Assembly (NCBI GenBank): GCA_012861695.1
Contig: JAAOOA010000379.1
Span: 240,001 to 304,000, forward strand
Source of the DNA: Trematomus loennbergii
Lineage: Eukaryota > Chordata > Actinopteri > Perciformes > Nototheniidae
Length of the DNA: 64,000 nt
Direction: 5' to 3'
The notes under the pieces are model-generated. The model was not told the origin of the DNA. It searched no databases and worked only from the letters and a program-made list of their open reading frames with translations. Shown one piece after another: positions 43,843-54,635 of the stretch. Each line of letters begins with the position of its first letter. The first letter of the stretch is position 1. Position numbers and translations under genes: made by a program.

Positions 43843-44989
43843 AACTCTGATGAGGCGGAGAAAGCAAGATTTAGTTATACTGCAATACAATTGTTGAAAG
43901 ACTGAATTTAACAGACAAAGTTCAAGATTTAAAAGTGGGATTAGCTCATGAAATAGTTGACCAAATGCCCAAAAATGATAGCATGATTTTTAACATATTG
44001 AGATTTAATAATAAAAAGATGAACAACTGATTTACCTGACGTATGCTAAGTCTTCACTGGTCAATTGTTGATTGCATTGTCTGTGTCTTTTCTTCTTAAA
44101 AATAATATCTATGTTATTTGTTCAGCTCTGAATCCCTCTCTCCTCTGTGATCACAGGGCTATATGGTTATGTAGTTTGAACATACATGAATACATGGGTT
44201 GAGTTTACATCCAGTGTCTCATATCCATATACAAATGTTTCTTCCTCTTATGTTAAACGTGCAATCTCTGGAACGTGTACAATGCAAAATTTATTATAAT
44301 AATGTTCAAGGGCAAAGTAAAGATATACACACCTAAACATCTATTTACATGTGTTGTACTAGACAGATATAGGGCTTGATTACCGACGAGCCCTGGTAAA
44401 AAGAATATTTTTTATTGGTAGGTGCTTGTAATATTTATTATTCACCACAACATAATGCAGTACAATGTTTTGGGGAAATATTGTCCAAGGCCCATAACTT
44501 TGACCCAGTTTATCAGTTCATACTGTCCTGACTGAGCACACGCACCTGTAACCTTGGCTGCTGTGCTCTCAGTGTTTTGTCTCCCTGTTCCTGCCTGTTG
44601 GCGTCAGCTGATAGAGGTGTTATGATTCTATCTTGTTATGCACAATGTTGATTATTCTCTCTGAACTAGCTAAATACATGGGTCTGGGGGAGAGTTCTTC
44701 AGAATTGACGTGGCAACTCTACCGTGAAGTCAGAACCTCTGACTCCTGATTTGTTTTGTGAATTCTCCGGCCGAAGCTCCTAAATAAACCATCAGTGTTT
44801 GACATCAAAGCTCCAGCTCTCCCCGTGTCTCCTTCCTGAGTCGGTGACTCCTCCTGCATTGCTACACAGAAGTTTCCCCCACATCTATGTTATTTGTTCA
44901 GCTCTGAATCCCTCTCTCCTCTGTGATCACAGGGCTATATGGTTATGTAGTTTGAACATACATGAATACGTAGGTTGAGTTTACATCCA
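43843..44989. other. lectin 5' flank, unit C, with an internal duplication
   Basis: Homologous to the A and B flanks to about 44880. The stretch near 44105-44220 (ATCTATGTTATTTGTTCAG...) recurs at about 44883-44995. An extra ~90 bp at 44280-44365 is absent in A and B and recurs at 46270-46370. Confidence 0.6.
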
Positions 44990-45189
44990 GTGTCTCGTTT
45001 ACCAACACACTCTCACTCCCTAAGCATCCAGGAGCGACGCTTGGTCAGGGTCCCATGTGCTGTTTATTGTTTAATCGGCGGCATTAACAGTGACGTATGT
45101 ATTACATATTTTTTGTTGTTTACCTTTTATATTTTTCTGTCTTATAACCAGGTTCTCACGGGTTGGAACAGGTCCCAAGCGCTCCGTCC

Positions 45190-45475
45190 CAGCTGTGTGC
45201 GTCACTCTTTAGTGTCCCCTGGTCTCCCAGCTGTGTGCGTCACTCTTTAGTGTCCCCTGGTCTCCCAGCTGTGTACGTCACTCTTTAGTGTCCCCTGGTC
45301 TCCCAGCTGTGTGCGTCACTCTTTAGTGTCCCCTGGTCTCCCAGCTGTGTGCGTCACTCTCTAGTGTCCCCTGGTCTCCTAGCTGTGTGCGTCACTCTTT
45401 AGTGTCCCCTGGTCTCCCAGCTGTGTGCGTCACTCTTTAGTGTCCCTGGTCTCCCAGCTGTGTGCGTGGCGTCCA
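45190..45475. repeat. 38-bp minisatellite
   Basis: About 7.5 copies of CACTCTTTAGTGTCCCCTGG plus TCTCCCAGCTGTGTGCGT with few variants. The surrounding 45060-45470 segment is absent from the related copy at 63570. Confidence 0.92.
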
Positions 45476-46000
45476 GTTGTGACGCGCCGAGGCTCCTTCA
45501 GCTTCATAAACGGACGCAAAGAGCTTTCAACTGATTGCAATGTGTTCCCATCGGCGGCGGTATTTGACGCTTAGGGAAGCACGGCATTCGTTTGTGTCGG
45601 AGGCTGTTAAAGGCAATGTGAGCGTCCATTCCCATTGGATAACGGAGAATTGTACACCCGGAAGTAAGTATTCCCCTTACTGTCGATTGATTTGACAGTG
45701 ATATCTCCACTACTCATCAACTCAAAAACACCAGATTATCCTAATAAATAATACAATTATAAAATGCAATAACGTGCTTTAACCAGTAGGTGTCCCTTTC
45801 TATCAGCTGTGCACCGTTATGGCGTAAATACAGTCTATCTATCAATTGGATCAAATATAAAAGTCAGCCGAATTAGTGTTGATACTGCAGGAGACGTATT
45901 GTGTGAAAAGAAATGTAAGATGTTGTTTAATTGCTTATATATTTAAGATCCACGTCAAGTTTTCAGTTTTGGCGGCAGTTCCTGTTTGTCTAGAAGTCTT
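45476..46000. repeat. repeated segment, paralogue of 63570-64000
   Basis: GTTGTGACGCGCCGAGGC through GGATAACGGAGAATTGTACA to CAAATATAAAAGTCAGCCG is nearly identical at the right edge of the window. GC-rich at first, then AT-rich. Short ORFs are not conserved between the copies, so it is not read as a gene. Confidence 0.8.
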
Positions 46001-46221
46001 GTCATCAGGGCTCTATAAATAGAGTTAACTACGGCAGATATGTCATATTTAATGCAGCCGAAACGTGTATTACAATGCCGTTATGTGATGACTTTCAAAG
46101 AGAAAAGCAAGCACACTCGGAATAATGTATTATTTAATTGTTTTATACAGTCTATGGTTGCTACAGAGGATTGTGGGTAATGTAATGTCTTCGCCATCCA
46201 AAACTCATAGAAAACGACTTG

Positions 46222-46508
46222 TATATTCATATACAAATGTTTCTTCCTGTTATGTAAAACGTGCAATCTCTGGAACGTGTGCAAACTTTATTATAATAAT
46301 GTTCAAGGGCAAAGTAAAGATACATACACACCTTACAACATCTATTTACATTTGTTGTACTAGACAGATATAGGGCTTACCGAAGAGCCTGGTAATGTTT
46401 TACTCAAATGGATGGAAATCATTTTATTGGTAGGTGCTTGTAATATTTATTATTCACCACAACATAATGCAGTACAACGTTTTGGGGAAATAATTTCCTA
46501 GGCCCATA
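46222..46508. repeat. second copy of part of the unit C lectin flank
   Basis: CATATACAAATGTTTCTTCC to GGAAATAATTTCCTAGGCCC repeats 44226-44500, including the ATAATGTTCAAGGGCAAAG insert seen at 44300. Confidence 0.8.
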
Positions 46509-46620
46509 ACCTCTCCCTCTCCCCTTCTCTCCCTTCTCTCCTTCTCTCCCCCCCCCTTCCACCTCTCCCTCTCCCCCCTCTCTCCCTTCTCTCCTCTCTA
46601 TCTCACCTCTCCACCCTGCC
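46509..46620. repeat. CT-rich simple sequence
   Basis: Pyrimidine-only run of CTCTCCC/CCTTCTCT motifs. The purine-strand ORF here is an artefact. Confidence 0.9.
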
Positions 46621-46804
46621 CCACTGGACCGGGACTTTAAAACCCCCCCACACACACAGACACAACAAATCCAACACCAGTCACTTTTACGCTGCTATGG
46701 AAATGTTTGCACTCCCATTTGCACTATGTACATCATCTTTTTTTATATATATCCTGCTTACTTGAAGTAAACGGTTATTTTGTTTTTTTGTAAATATTGA
46801 GTGT

Positions 46805-47454
46805 TCTTGCATTACATTACATTTCATTTAGCTGACGCTTTTATCCAAAGCGACTTACAATAAGTGCATTCGACCAAGAAGATACAAACTTGAAGAAAAC
46901 AGAATCATATAAGTACATTAGGTTTCATAGAGCTAAAACATTTCAAGTGCTACTCAACAGGCTTTAGATAAGCCAGTCCTTTATTAGTATATAAGTGCTT
47001 AGTTAGTATCTAAGTTTTTTTGTTTTCATTTTTTTGTTCGAAGTGGAGTCGAAAGAGATGAGTTTTCAGTCTGCGCCGGAAGATGTGTAAGCTATCTGCT
47101 GTCCTGATGTCAATGGGGAGCTCATTCCACCATTTTGGAGCCAGGATAGCAAACCAACGTGTTTCTGCTGATGGGAACTTGGGTCCCCCTCGCAGTGCGG
47201 GTGCAGCGAGCCGTTTGGCTGATGCAGAGCGGAGTGCACGTGCTGGGGTGTATGGTTTAACCATGTACTGGATGTAGGAAGGGCCAGATCCATTCACAGC
47301 ATGGTACGCTAGTACCAGTGTCTTGAAGTGGATTCTAGCAGTTACTGGAAGCCAGTGAAGGGAGCGGAGGAGCAGCGTGGTGTGGGAACATTTAGGAAGG
47401 TTGAAGACCAGACGAGCTGCTGCATTCTGGATGAGCTGCAGAGGTCTGATGGTA
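46805..47454 (-). pseudogene. LINE 3' end, minus strand
   Basis: Minus frame encodes LQLIQNAAARLVFNLPK, SLHWLPVTARIHFKTLVLAY, YTPARALRSASAKRLAAP and KWWNELPIDIRTADSLHIF, the conserved C-terminal segment of teleost L2/CR1-type ORF2 proteins. The 3' UTR ends in the GTCGCTTTGGATAAAAGCG tail with ATGTAATGTAATG. 5' truncated; the transposon at 47456 abuts it. Confidence 0.85.
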
Positions 47455-47532
47455 TTCATGGGTACCAAGTACGTCATTTCCGGAATGCCGCCGCCATCTT
47501 TGTGACCGACTCTCAGTTTGTTTACACTCGTC

Positions 47533-47844
47533 ATGGCAGCAAACACAGCGCATTTAAACGGGAAAGAGAGAGAGAGATATTTGGTAAAGACGGCGATTAT
47601 TGGATGCGATCCCTATTTGTTGCCCCCAACTGTATTTTGTTTATTGAATTCGGCTAAGTGTCTTCCCCAACTAACTTTTCCCGACATATATATTTATCTT
47701 GTTCACAATCCATCTCCATTCACCGGAGAGAGCCTGAAGGCTTTTAAGAGCACAGATGCATATCAATACGCCGTTGCCGGGTGGGTGAACGACACCAAGA
47801 TATGGCATGTGGAGAAGACACACCTACATGTGATCACAGCGAAG
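47533..47844 (+). pseudogene. SWIM/YqaJ gene, exon 1
   Basis: ATG at 47533, 104 codons to AAG|GTAAGT. Landmarks are GCDPYLLPPTVF, FPDIYIYLVHNPSPFTGESL, and KSTDAYQYAVAGWVNDTKIW. D-IY-YL...SP-T--SLKA-KS---Y----GWV is the N-terminal signature of the SWIM/YqaJ proteins found in metazoan predicted genes and transposons. Confidence 0.75.
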
Positions 47845-48049
47845 GTAAGTAATTTACCAACAATCATAAAACGTGTTATTATAGTTGTATTTATGTCTAA
47901 AGTGATGATGTTAGCTTGCTAGCCAGTTGCTAGCATATGGTATTTCTAGCTAACATCATAACTCCAGCTGGCAGCTACAGTAGCTATATATATTGTTTTA
48001 AAGCAACATACTCTTCTTTCAATGACAAATTGCAAGAGGTCCATGTTTA

Positions 48050-48235
48050 TTTTCACGATTCTCTGTCACTTGCACTATTGTTATATTTCGCGTTGCTCTA
48101 TCTTTACTTGTTTTTTGATGTCTTAAGGATATTGTATGTTGTAGCCTACTTTTGGAGCAGCCTGGGACTTCAGATATGAAATGCCAATCTGCGCTGTAGC
48201 TATTGTATTTGACAATAAACCTTTGAATCTTACAT
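48050..48235 (+). mobile_element. L2-like LINE tail fragment
   Basis: TTTTGGAGCAGCCTGGGACT to TTTGACAATAAACCTTTGAA resembles the L2-like tail at 26330-26425. It lies in the first intron of the SWIM/YqaJ gene. Confidence 0.5.
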
Positions 48236-48302
48236 TTGTACAAGCTCAGGAGAGTTAGCTTTTATATGACAAAATTAATGTACTGCATTTTTCACTTAAC
48301 AG

Positions 48303-48858
48303 GTCAATCATTCCCAGGCTTTGAACAGCAAACCAACATCTCCATGGATTGTGGTGCAGGAGGACGGGACAGGGTGATGGCGCATTGTACATGCATGGCA
48401 GGGTTAGGAGAGGTTTGTTCCCACGCAGCAGCACTTATGTTTACAGTTTTGGCTGCTGTTGAGAAGAGAGAAAACCAGACATGCACAGAGAAGCCATGCA
48501 CATGGACACAGCCTAGCACTAAAATGGTGAAGTACGATGAGGTGTCTAACATCTTCGCCATCAAAGAACTGGTTCAAACCGAAGACCTGTTTCAGCACAT
48601 GAGACCATCTGCTGATGATTTCAAGTTATTCTGTGAACAACTCCACCAAAGTGAAGAACAAGAGACAAAGCCCAAGAAAAGTGCTATCCTGTCGGTCATT
48701 GAAGGCCATTCCCACAGATACACGCCAAAGACTGTACAACTGGATCTGCCAACACCCCTTACCAGTCTGTATCAAAGCAGCAGACTTGTACTGGATTTGT
48801 ATGCACTGCTAGAGGAGGGTGCCAAAGTCTTGAGGAGCTGAATCTCACACCAGAGCAG
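48303..48858 (+). pseudogene. SWIM/YqaJ gene, SWIM zinc-finger exon
   Basis: Acceptor CACTTAACAG, donor GAGCAG|GTAAGA. The first codons read VNHSQALNSKPTSPWIVV in one frame. After a shift near 48372 (ACAGGGTGATGG) the text continues with HCTCMAGLGEVCSH, the CxC...CxH SWIM finger (substrate or partner contact), then a long polar linker. A second shift near 48830 (CTTGAGGAGC) precedes LNLTPEQ. As written it cannot be translated through. Confidence 0.72.
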
Positions 48859-48953
48859 GTAAGAAATAGAAATGGCTTACGGTAAAATAAAAGCGTGTCA
48901 CAATGCTAAATCCTAAACATCAACAAGAATAACTTCACTGCTTTCTGATAATT

Positions 48954-50413
48954 CAGTGTGAGAAAAAGTTTTTAGAGAGTACTTGTCCATGGACAAGTGA
49001 GTTTGGCAATTTACTTGTCCGAATACATTTTTCACTTGTCCAGAATGGACAAAAATTGGGGCCACTGGAATCTTCTTCTTCGCCAACGTATTTTACTTTT
49101 CCCCACGATTTTTACGTCACCGCTAACGTAAGTGAGCGGTAAGATTTTACTGCATCACACATAGGGTTGGGTATAGTTTGGATTTTAACGATTCCGGTTT
49201 CTGCTTTTCGATTCCGGTTATTTTCGGTTCTCGATTCCGGTTCTTTGAGAGGGTAAAAATAAGTCCCATGACAAACTGGGAGAAAAAACATATTTATGAA
49301 AACATTAAGTCAAATCTGTATTCCTATTTAGAAATCACTTCAGACTGTTTAATTTCTTACGGTTATTGAATACAATTATATAAAAATAATCTCTGCATTG
49401 TTTAGTTAGTTCAATGTGGTGCAGTTTGAGAATGTACAATTGGCCCAGTCTCCTCTGATGTTACACTGCAACCTGCCTGTGAGACGGAGTCCAACCACAC
49501 ATGTCCAACACATAAGCCTAATAATAATAATACATTATATTTATAGCCTATAGGCCTAGCGCTTTTCTACAACTCAAAGACGCTTGCATGCTTACACATG
49601 TCCTGCAATACACATGCTGCAGCTGCCCAGCTGCTCACTGTTTGTAAAAGTAAATAAATACTATTTTCATTTCAATATGTATTTTCTATAGGCCTACCCT
49701 GCTTCATAAACAATACTGACATCCCTGTGCTCCTCCGGGTCTGGGGGTCGGGGGATGTGAGGACAGCGCGAGGACACAGACAGGGAGGCTGATTTACTTC
49801 ATAAAGGAAATGGCGGTCAATATTAACAACATAGGAGCTAAAACGCTTAATAACCTTCATTACGTGTTAAAGAAGAACATAAGAAAGTTTGACAAAGATT
49901 AGGCTGTTAAACGGGCAGCGGGTCTGCTGTGTGTAGAAAGAGAGAGGGAGAGAGAGAACTGCACCGTGCAACGATCAGATGATCCGGAGCAGAGAGAGAG
50001 CTGCGGTCCGCGGTGCTCGGCCTCGCCTCCTGTCCTCAGAACTCGTATTAATCCCGGTACCGGACAATTGTTATTTGTTCCTACTCGGAACCGAGTTTTG
50101 CTTCCCAACCCTGCCACTTTGCTACACTTCCCGCCCCGCCCCGCCCCCGTCTAACAGTACAGAAAGCGGCGAGATGCATTTCCTTAGGAATCGAGAAGCA
50201 GAACCGAAACTAACATTTCTAAACGAACAATGGCGGACACGGACAATTTGCGAATGAGTTCTGCATTTTGTAAACTGAGTTTATCAATAATTTGTCAATA
50301 AATGAGGGCTAAAACGTCACTTGTCCGCTGGACAAGTCAATTGAAAGATCTACTTGTCCGACATTGTAAATAACACGTCCCGGGCGGTGGGACGGGTACT
50401 TTTTCGCACACTG
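48954..50413. mobile_element. nested element with CAGTGTG(A/C)GAAAAAGT ends
   Basis: Inverted ends CAGTGTGAGAAAAAGT and ACTTTTTCGCACACTG with TAATT on both sides (48949-48953, 50414-50418). It repeats ACTTGTCC/GGACAAGT near both ends. Non-coding; inserted in an intron of the nuclease gene. Confidence 0.72.
49164..50113. mobile_element. doubly nested GGGTTGGGTA-type repeat
   Basis: Starts GGGTTGGGTATAGTTTGG with many GATTCCGGTT motifs and ends CGGAACCGAGTTTTG, CTTCCCAACCC. This is a common teleost hAT-type repeat. Target duplication not clear. Contains a further LINE-tail-like fragment near 49530. Confidence 0.6.
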
Positions 50414-50434
50414 TAATTACAGCTCTTTTGATAG

Positions 50435-50628
50435 TTCAATTATTTTTGAGTGTTTGTTAGTTGAGGAGAAGACCAGGAAACAGAGTAGGTCGAGGGTCTG
50501 GTTTGAGCAGAGAGCAGGGAGAGTTACTGCGTCATCCTTCCATGAGGCAGCCAAGACAGAGAGCTCTTCGTCTTTGATTAAAAGAGTTTGCTATCCTCGC
50601 TCCTCTCAGTTTCCACTGAAGCGACCAG
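50435..50628 (+). pseudogene. SWIM/YqaJ gene, exon with YqaJ N-terminus
   Basis: Reads [20 protein letters not shown], then [14 protein letters not shown], the TR-QS...WFE-R--R-TAS-F signature opening YqaJ-type nuclease domains. Donor CGACCAG|GTATATAT. The 5' limit is approximate (AG at 50434). Confidence 0.7.
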
Positions 50629-50821
50629 GTATATATATATACATTTAGGCAACAAGACTAAATCATACATTCTTTCCACTACTTCATCATGAATAAAGAC
50701 AATAATGGAGTAACTAGATATTATGAGGGTAAAACAAGACATTCTAATAGCAGTATTTAGGGACTTTTTAAAGTGATGAGTTTTTTCCAAAATGTTCAAA
50801 ATAACATGTTCTTTTCCTCAG

Positions 50822-51292
50822 ATGGGGTTTACAAAACGAGGACACTGCCAAAAAGTCTTACCTGGTGGCTATGCAAGATCACCATGAAGACATTAATGTT
50901 GCAGCATCAGGGCTCATCCTTAACCCAGAGCTGCCATGGATTGGTGCATCCCCAGATGGTATCGTGACCTGTGCTTGCCATGAGCCTGGCATTTTAGAAA
51001 TTAAGTGTCCTTTCAGCGCTGAAGACCGCAGTCTACTTGAATGCACCAAAGACTCGCGGTTCTGCCTGACTGTCCTGAGGGAGGTGTGATGAGCCTAAAG
51101 CTGGATCACAGCTATATGTATCAAGTGCAGGCACAAATGCGTGTCGCAGAGGTAATGTTCTGTGATTTTGTTGTGTGGACACCTCAAGAACTTTTTAAAC
51201 AGCGCATCATGTTTGATGGCGCATTTTTTGATGTTGCCCATTCAAAGGTGGTAAACTTCATCAGAACGGGGATACTACCAGAGTGTGGGTAA
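50822..51292 (+). pseudogene. SWIM/YqaJ gene, catalytic nuclease exon
   Basis: Acceptor TTTTCCTCAG. The segment WGLQNEDTAKKSYLVAM is followed by LPWIGASPDGIV, GILEIKCPF and DHSYMYQVQAQM, then FCDFVVWTP. The Asp of SPDG, the Glu-x-Lys of EIK and the tyrosine-glutamine motif form the PD-(D/E)xK YqaJ active site. A one-base shift near 51065 moves the last third to another frame. Ends GILPECG and stop. This nuclease is a viral-recombinase relative; its role in transposition is not settled to my knowledge. Confidence 0.75.
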
Positions 51293-51708
51293 ATGGTTTA
51301 CTGTGCCACGCTTCTCCCCCACTGCAACCTCTGACAAAACATCTGGGGGACATTAAGAAGCTGACAATAAATAAGCTCTTCTTGTCAGACACTGGTCTTT
51401 TTCTTTTGTCTTCATGGTCAGGTTTTTGTGTACCCATTAACCTTACATATTCATTCACTGTAGATTGTGCAATAAATAACTGTATCTAATACTTGCATTG
51501 TAGTATAAGTAGGAGTATTTAAAAAACCTCAAAGAACAAATACTTGGATAAAGTGACGTTTATTAGTTCAAAACTGGACATTTTAATGTATTAATTGTAA
51601 AAATAATAGAGAGAAGATCCAACATACATAGAAAAGGGAATACACAATAAGCATTTTGTTTCATTTAGCTAACGCTTTTATCAAAAGCGACTTACAAATA
51701 GTATCTAT
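51293..51708. other. convergent region between the two transposon genes
   Basis: Non-coding, with a LINE-tail-like fragment at about 51660-51700 (TTTAGCTAACGCTTTTATC). Nothing else recognised. Confidence 0.5.
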
Positions 51709-52512
51709 CTATTCTGTGGGTACCACAGATGGGCAGACATTACAAAGAGCACAGCAAACTGTTACCATCTTGTCAAGGGAAGTAGGTTGTCCTTGAGTGG
51801 CTGCTTGGCAAAGAGACAGCGGGATGGTGCTCTGAAGGATGGTGTATTTGTTCCTGACCAGGCCAATGACTCTTTCCACATGGATCCTGACGGCAGCGAG
51901 TCCCCTTGTGGATTCAAGTTCCAGTGGATGCAGTTGCTGCTTGCCTTTGGTGAATGCTGGTATTTTCAATTGTGCATTATACAGTCCCACAGTGTCTTTC
52001 ACATTGAAGCCTCTATCAGCAAGAACAACATCTCCTGGTGATAGTTTCTCAAGATATGAGCAGTTTTCTGTAATGTACTTGTCGCTTGTGCGTCCCCCCC
52101 AGCCCTTTGACACAAAGGATGTAACACCCTGTGGTGTTATAGAAATTAGATATTTTACAGTGTTGTGGTGCTTGTAATAGGAGTATGTTGACTGTAGCTT
52201 GGCAGGCTGCATTTGAGCATGGTTCCACAATACCTGAGCTAAGAATGGCTTGAGAGTAACTGTGGTCATCTTTCACACATTCTACCTGTTCAACTAAGGT
52301 GATGTCAAGCCCAGTGGCATCACTGGTGCTGGGAGGTGCCACAGTCTCATGGTCACTATCAGGAACCAAAGTCTCAGTCCGTTTCCTTTTCATCTGCTGA
52401 GTATGCTCAAATCTGCTGGTGGCATAGATGCTTCTCTGCCGCTGTCCAGCTGACGTGTGCGCAAACAGGCTGGGGATGTAGTCAGGGCTCATGGGGTTGT
52501 CATTTTTTCTTC
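51709..52512 (-). pseudogene. DDE_4-type transposase, internally deleted
   Basis: Acceptor CTGCTTAG at 52513, then GRKNDNPMSPDYIPSLFAHT and a polar linker up to about 52210. The text then jumps to [48 protein letters not shown], and [18 protein letters not shown], ending at 51709. The second half is the HARBI1/DDE_Tnp_4 catalytic C-terminus (second Asp in ADRGF, Glu in HVERVI). The first catalytic Asp and the N-terminal half of the domain are missing, and the junction is out of frame. Transposition in cis is therefore not possible. Confidence 0.8.
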
Positions 52513-52891
52513 CTAAGCAGACAGAGGCAAACATGGTAGAATATTAATGTGTGTATAGGCCTCCTAATAAGATAATGACACGAAGTATTACGATCCTTAA
52601 CTGAAGTAAAAGTAGCAATAATACATGTAATATACATACACAAGTAATTTAAGGCATGCATTCAATAATATTGAGAACGGCAATTTCTTTCTCAATGTTC
52701 TGCCAGAAATGTGTCTTTTATTCAAATTCAGTCGGTTTCAAGCGTAAAGGAACACAGAGCAAAACTAATGCAGTCCTTTCAAAACTGGGATATTTTACTC
52801 ATGCTATGTTACCATTACACTGCTAACGGTAATTATTAAGTATTTTGAAAACGTATTTCTGACAAAATATAACAATAAGTGAAGAGCTTAC

Positions 52892-53069
52892 CGGAAACAA
52901 AGTGTTGACTGCACAATCTGGAGTTAGATGTCGGCTGCCAGTGGTCCCTTCTGATGGCAGCCAGCCATTTATTACGACGGTCTACGTCTTTGGGGATCGA
53001 TACAAACTGTAGTCCGGGGTTCCTCTGGCGACTATTGTCACAGCCCACAGCACAACAAATCCCAGGCAT
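52892..53069 (-). pseudogene. THAP zinc-finger exon of the transposase
   Basis: ATG at 53069. MPGICCAVGCDNSRQ, then FVSIPKDVDRRNKWLAAIRR and SNSRLCSQHFVSG fit the THAP C2CH finger (C..C, W, C..H with HF). Donor CCG|GTAAGC. THAP domains bind transposon ends. The exon is intact but its partner exon is deleted. Confidence 0.8.
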
Positions 53070-53206
53070 ATCCACAAACTTTATTATTCACGATGTGTCT
53101 TTCTCTGTTGCTTCCTCCGTGTTCTCTGTTGTTGTAATGACTTGCTGTGACCGGACACCAAAATGGCGGCGCTAGAATACAGTGACGTCACGTGGTACCC
53201 ATGAAT

Positions 53207-53930
53207 ATTACAAGCTAACATGACTAGCTAATGTCACACTGTGAACTAAAATAGTTTTTGTATTACTACATCATACATGCTTGGTCCAAATCACTGCTAA
53301 AATTATAGTATGTATTTTTTACATGTAACAAATACATGTAAAAAGGACTGTATCCTTGGATTCACAGCATTTAACTTATTTCACAATAAAATACTGCAAT
53401 CAAAATCCTCTGTAATATCACAACAACATTGTAAACATTGCAAGGATTTCACAGCATTTAAGAGTATCATATTACAGAGAAATATTGTAATAAAAAGCCC
53501 CTGTAATATCACAACAATATTGTAAACATTGCAAGGATTTCACAGCATTTAAGAGTATCATATTACAGAGAAATATTGTATATATATTACAAGCTAACAT
53601 GACTAGCTAATGTCACACTGTAAACTAAAATAGTTTTTGTATTACTACATCATGCTTGGTCCAAATCACTGCTAAAATTATAGTATGTATTTTTTACATG
53701 TAAAAAGGACTGTATCCTTGGATTTCACAGCATTTAACTATTATTTCACAATAAAATACTGCAATCAAAATCCTCTGTAATATCACAACAACATTGTAAA
53801 CATTGCAAGGATTTCACAGCAGTAGTGAACTACTACACACTGTGAACTAAAATAGTTTTTGTATTACTACATCATACATGCTTGGTCCAAATCACTGCTA
53901 AAATTATAGTATGTTTTTTTTTTGCATTTT
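53207..53930. repeat. tandem array with about 380-bp and shorter repeats
   Basis: ATTACAAGCTAACATGACTA recurs at 53207 and 53586. TTTGTATTACTACATCAT recurs three times, and CACAGCATTTAAGAGTATCA occurs at about 53450 and 53540. Non-coding; family unknown. Confidence 0.8.
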
Positions 53931-54635
53931 TATCACACTTGGCCTAAACTATTTTAGTTCATCATTTAAGAACGGGAGAATGAAAATAATGATTTGTGGT
54001 AATCAAAAACAAGGCATTTAATTAATACTTTGAATATTAATGACTAAAGGAATAGATTTGAAAATGTATAGTAAAGAAACACTCAGCCATGCATGAAATA
54101 ACATAGCAAAATAATACGGATCATTTTTTACCCATGTTGTGAAGTGTAGTGATACAAACATGATTTGTATTCAAAAAGTAAGAAAGGAAAAATTAAAATT
54201 TGGTGTTGATCCAAAACAGGTTAATTGAGGAATACCTGGAATCCTGAATGATTAAAGTAATTTATTGCAAAGATATTTACAATTAAAACTAATTCGGGTC
54301 ACTTTTGACGCATGTTGGTTGTATGTTGTGTAACAAAGGGTTAACATGACAGCTGTGATGTTCACTCTTTTGACAGAGCACCAGTGGACAGTAAAGACTA
54401 TGGAAGAGAAGATGTGATGGCTGTGTGGAAAGCTGCTGACGCCAGCCTGTGTTCCTCATCAGTTTCTCCAGGCAGCACCAGCTATTCTTCCATCTTGCAG
54501 ATGAAAAGACTTTGATATGTGAGTAATAACTTGTGTCTAACATAATATTCAATGTGGTTTAGTAAAGTATTTAAAAATACCCCACATTGTACATGTACAG
54601 GACAATCAGACCTTTTTCAACAAAGATCATCACAC
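53931..54635. other. AT-rich DNA, no gene seen
   Basis: No recognised domain. A GC-richer stretch at 54360-54520 is flanked by splice-like signals, but no family could be read from it. Confidence 0.4.

Larger units (their letters stand above)
35303..44880. repeat. segmental duplication unit C
   Basis: Third tandem unit; the right limit is approximate. The distance from unit start to the lectin ATG, with copy-specific elements removed, is about 5.99 kb against 5.86 (A) and 5.90 (B). The excess is partly the longer (TG)n. It shares the 830-bp hAT with B and the 10812-11803 segment with A. Confidence 0.82.
47456..53204. mobile_element. ISL2EU-like two-gene DNA transposon, 5.75 kb
   Basis: Ends TCATGGGTACCAAGTACGTCA and the inverse of TCATGGGTACCACGTGACGTCA. 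Flanks allow a 2-bp AT (or TA) duplication. The plus strand encodes a SWIM plus YqaJ-nuclease protein; the minus strand encodes a THAP plus DDE_4-type transposase, converging in the middle. This pairing matches ISL2EU-type eukaryotic transposons as I know them. It is defective: frame breaks in the nuclease gene, an internal deletion in the transposase, and nested insertions. Confidence 0.75.

Noticed and set aside
46419..46655. Gly/Glu/Arg-rich minus ORF
   Set aside because: Product of the CT-rich simple sequence.
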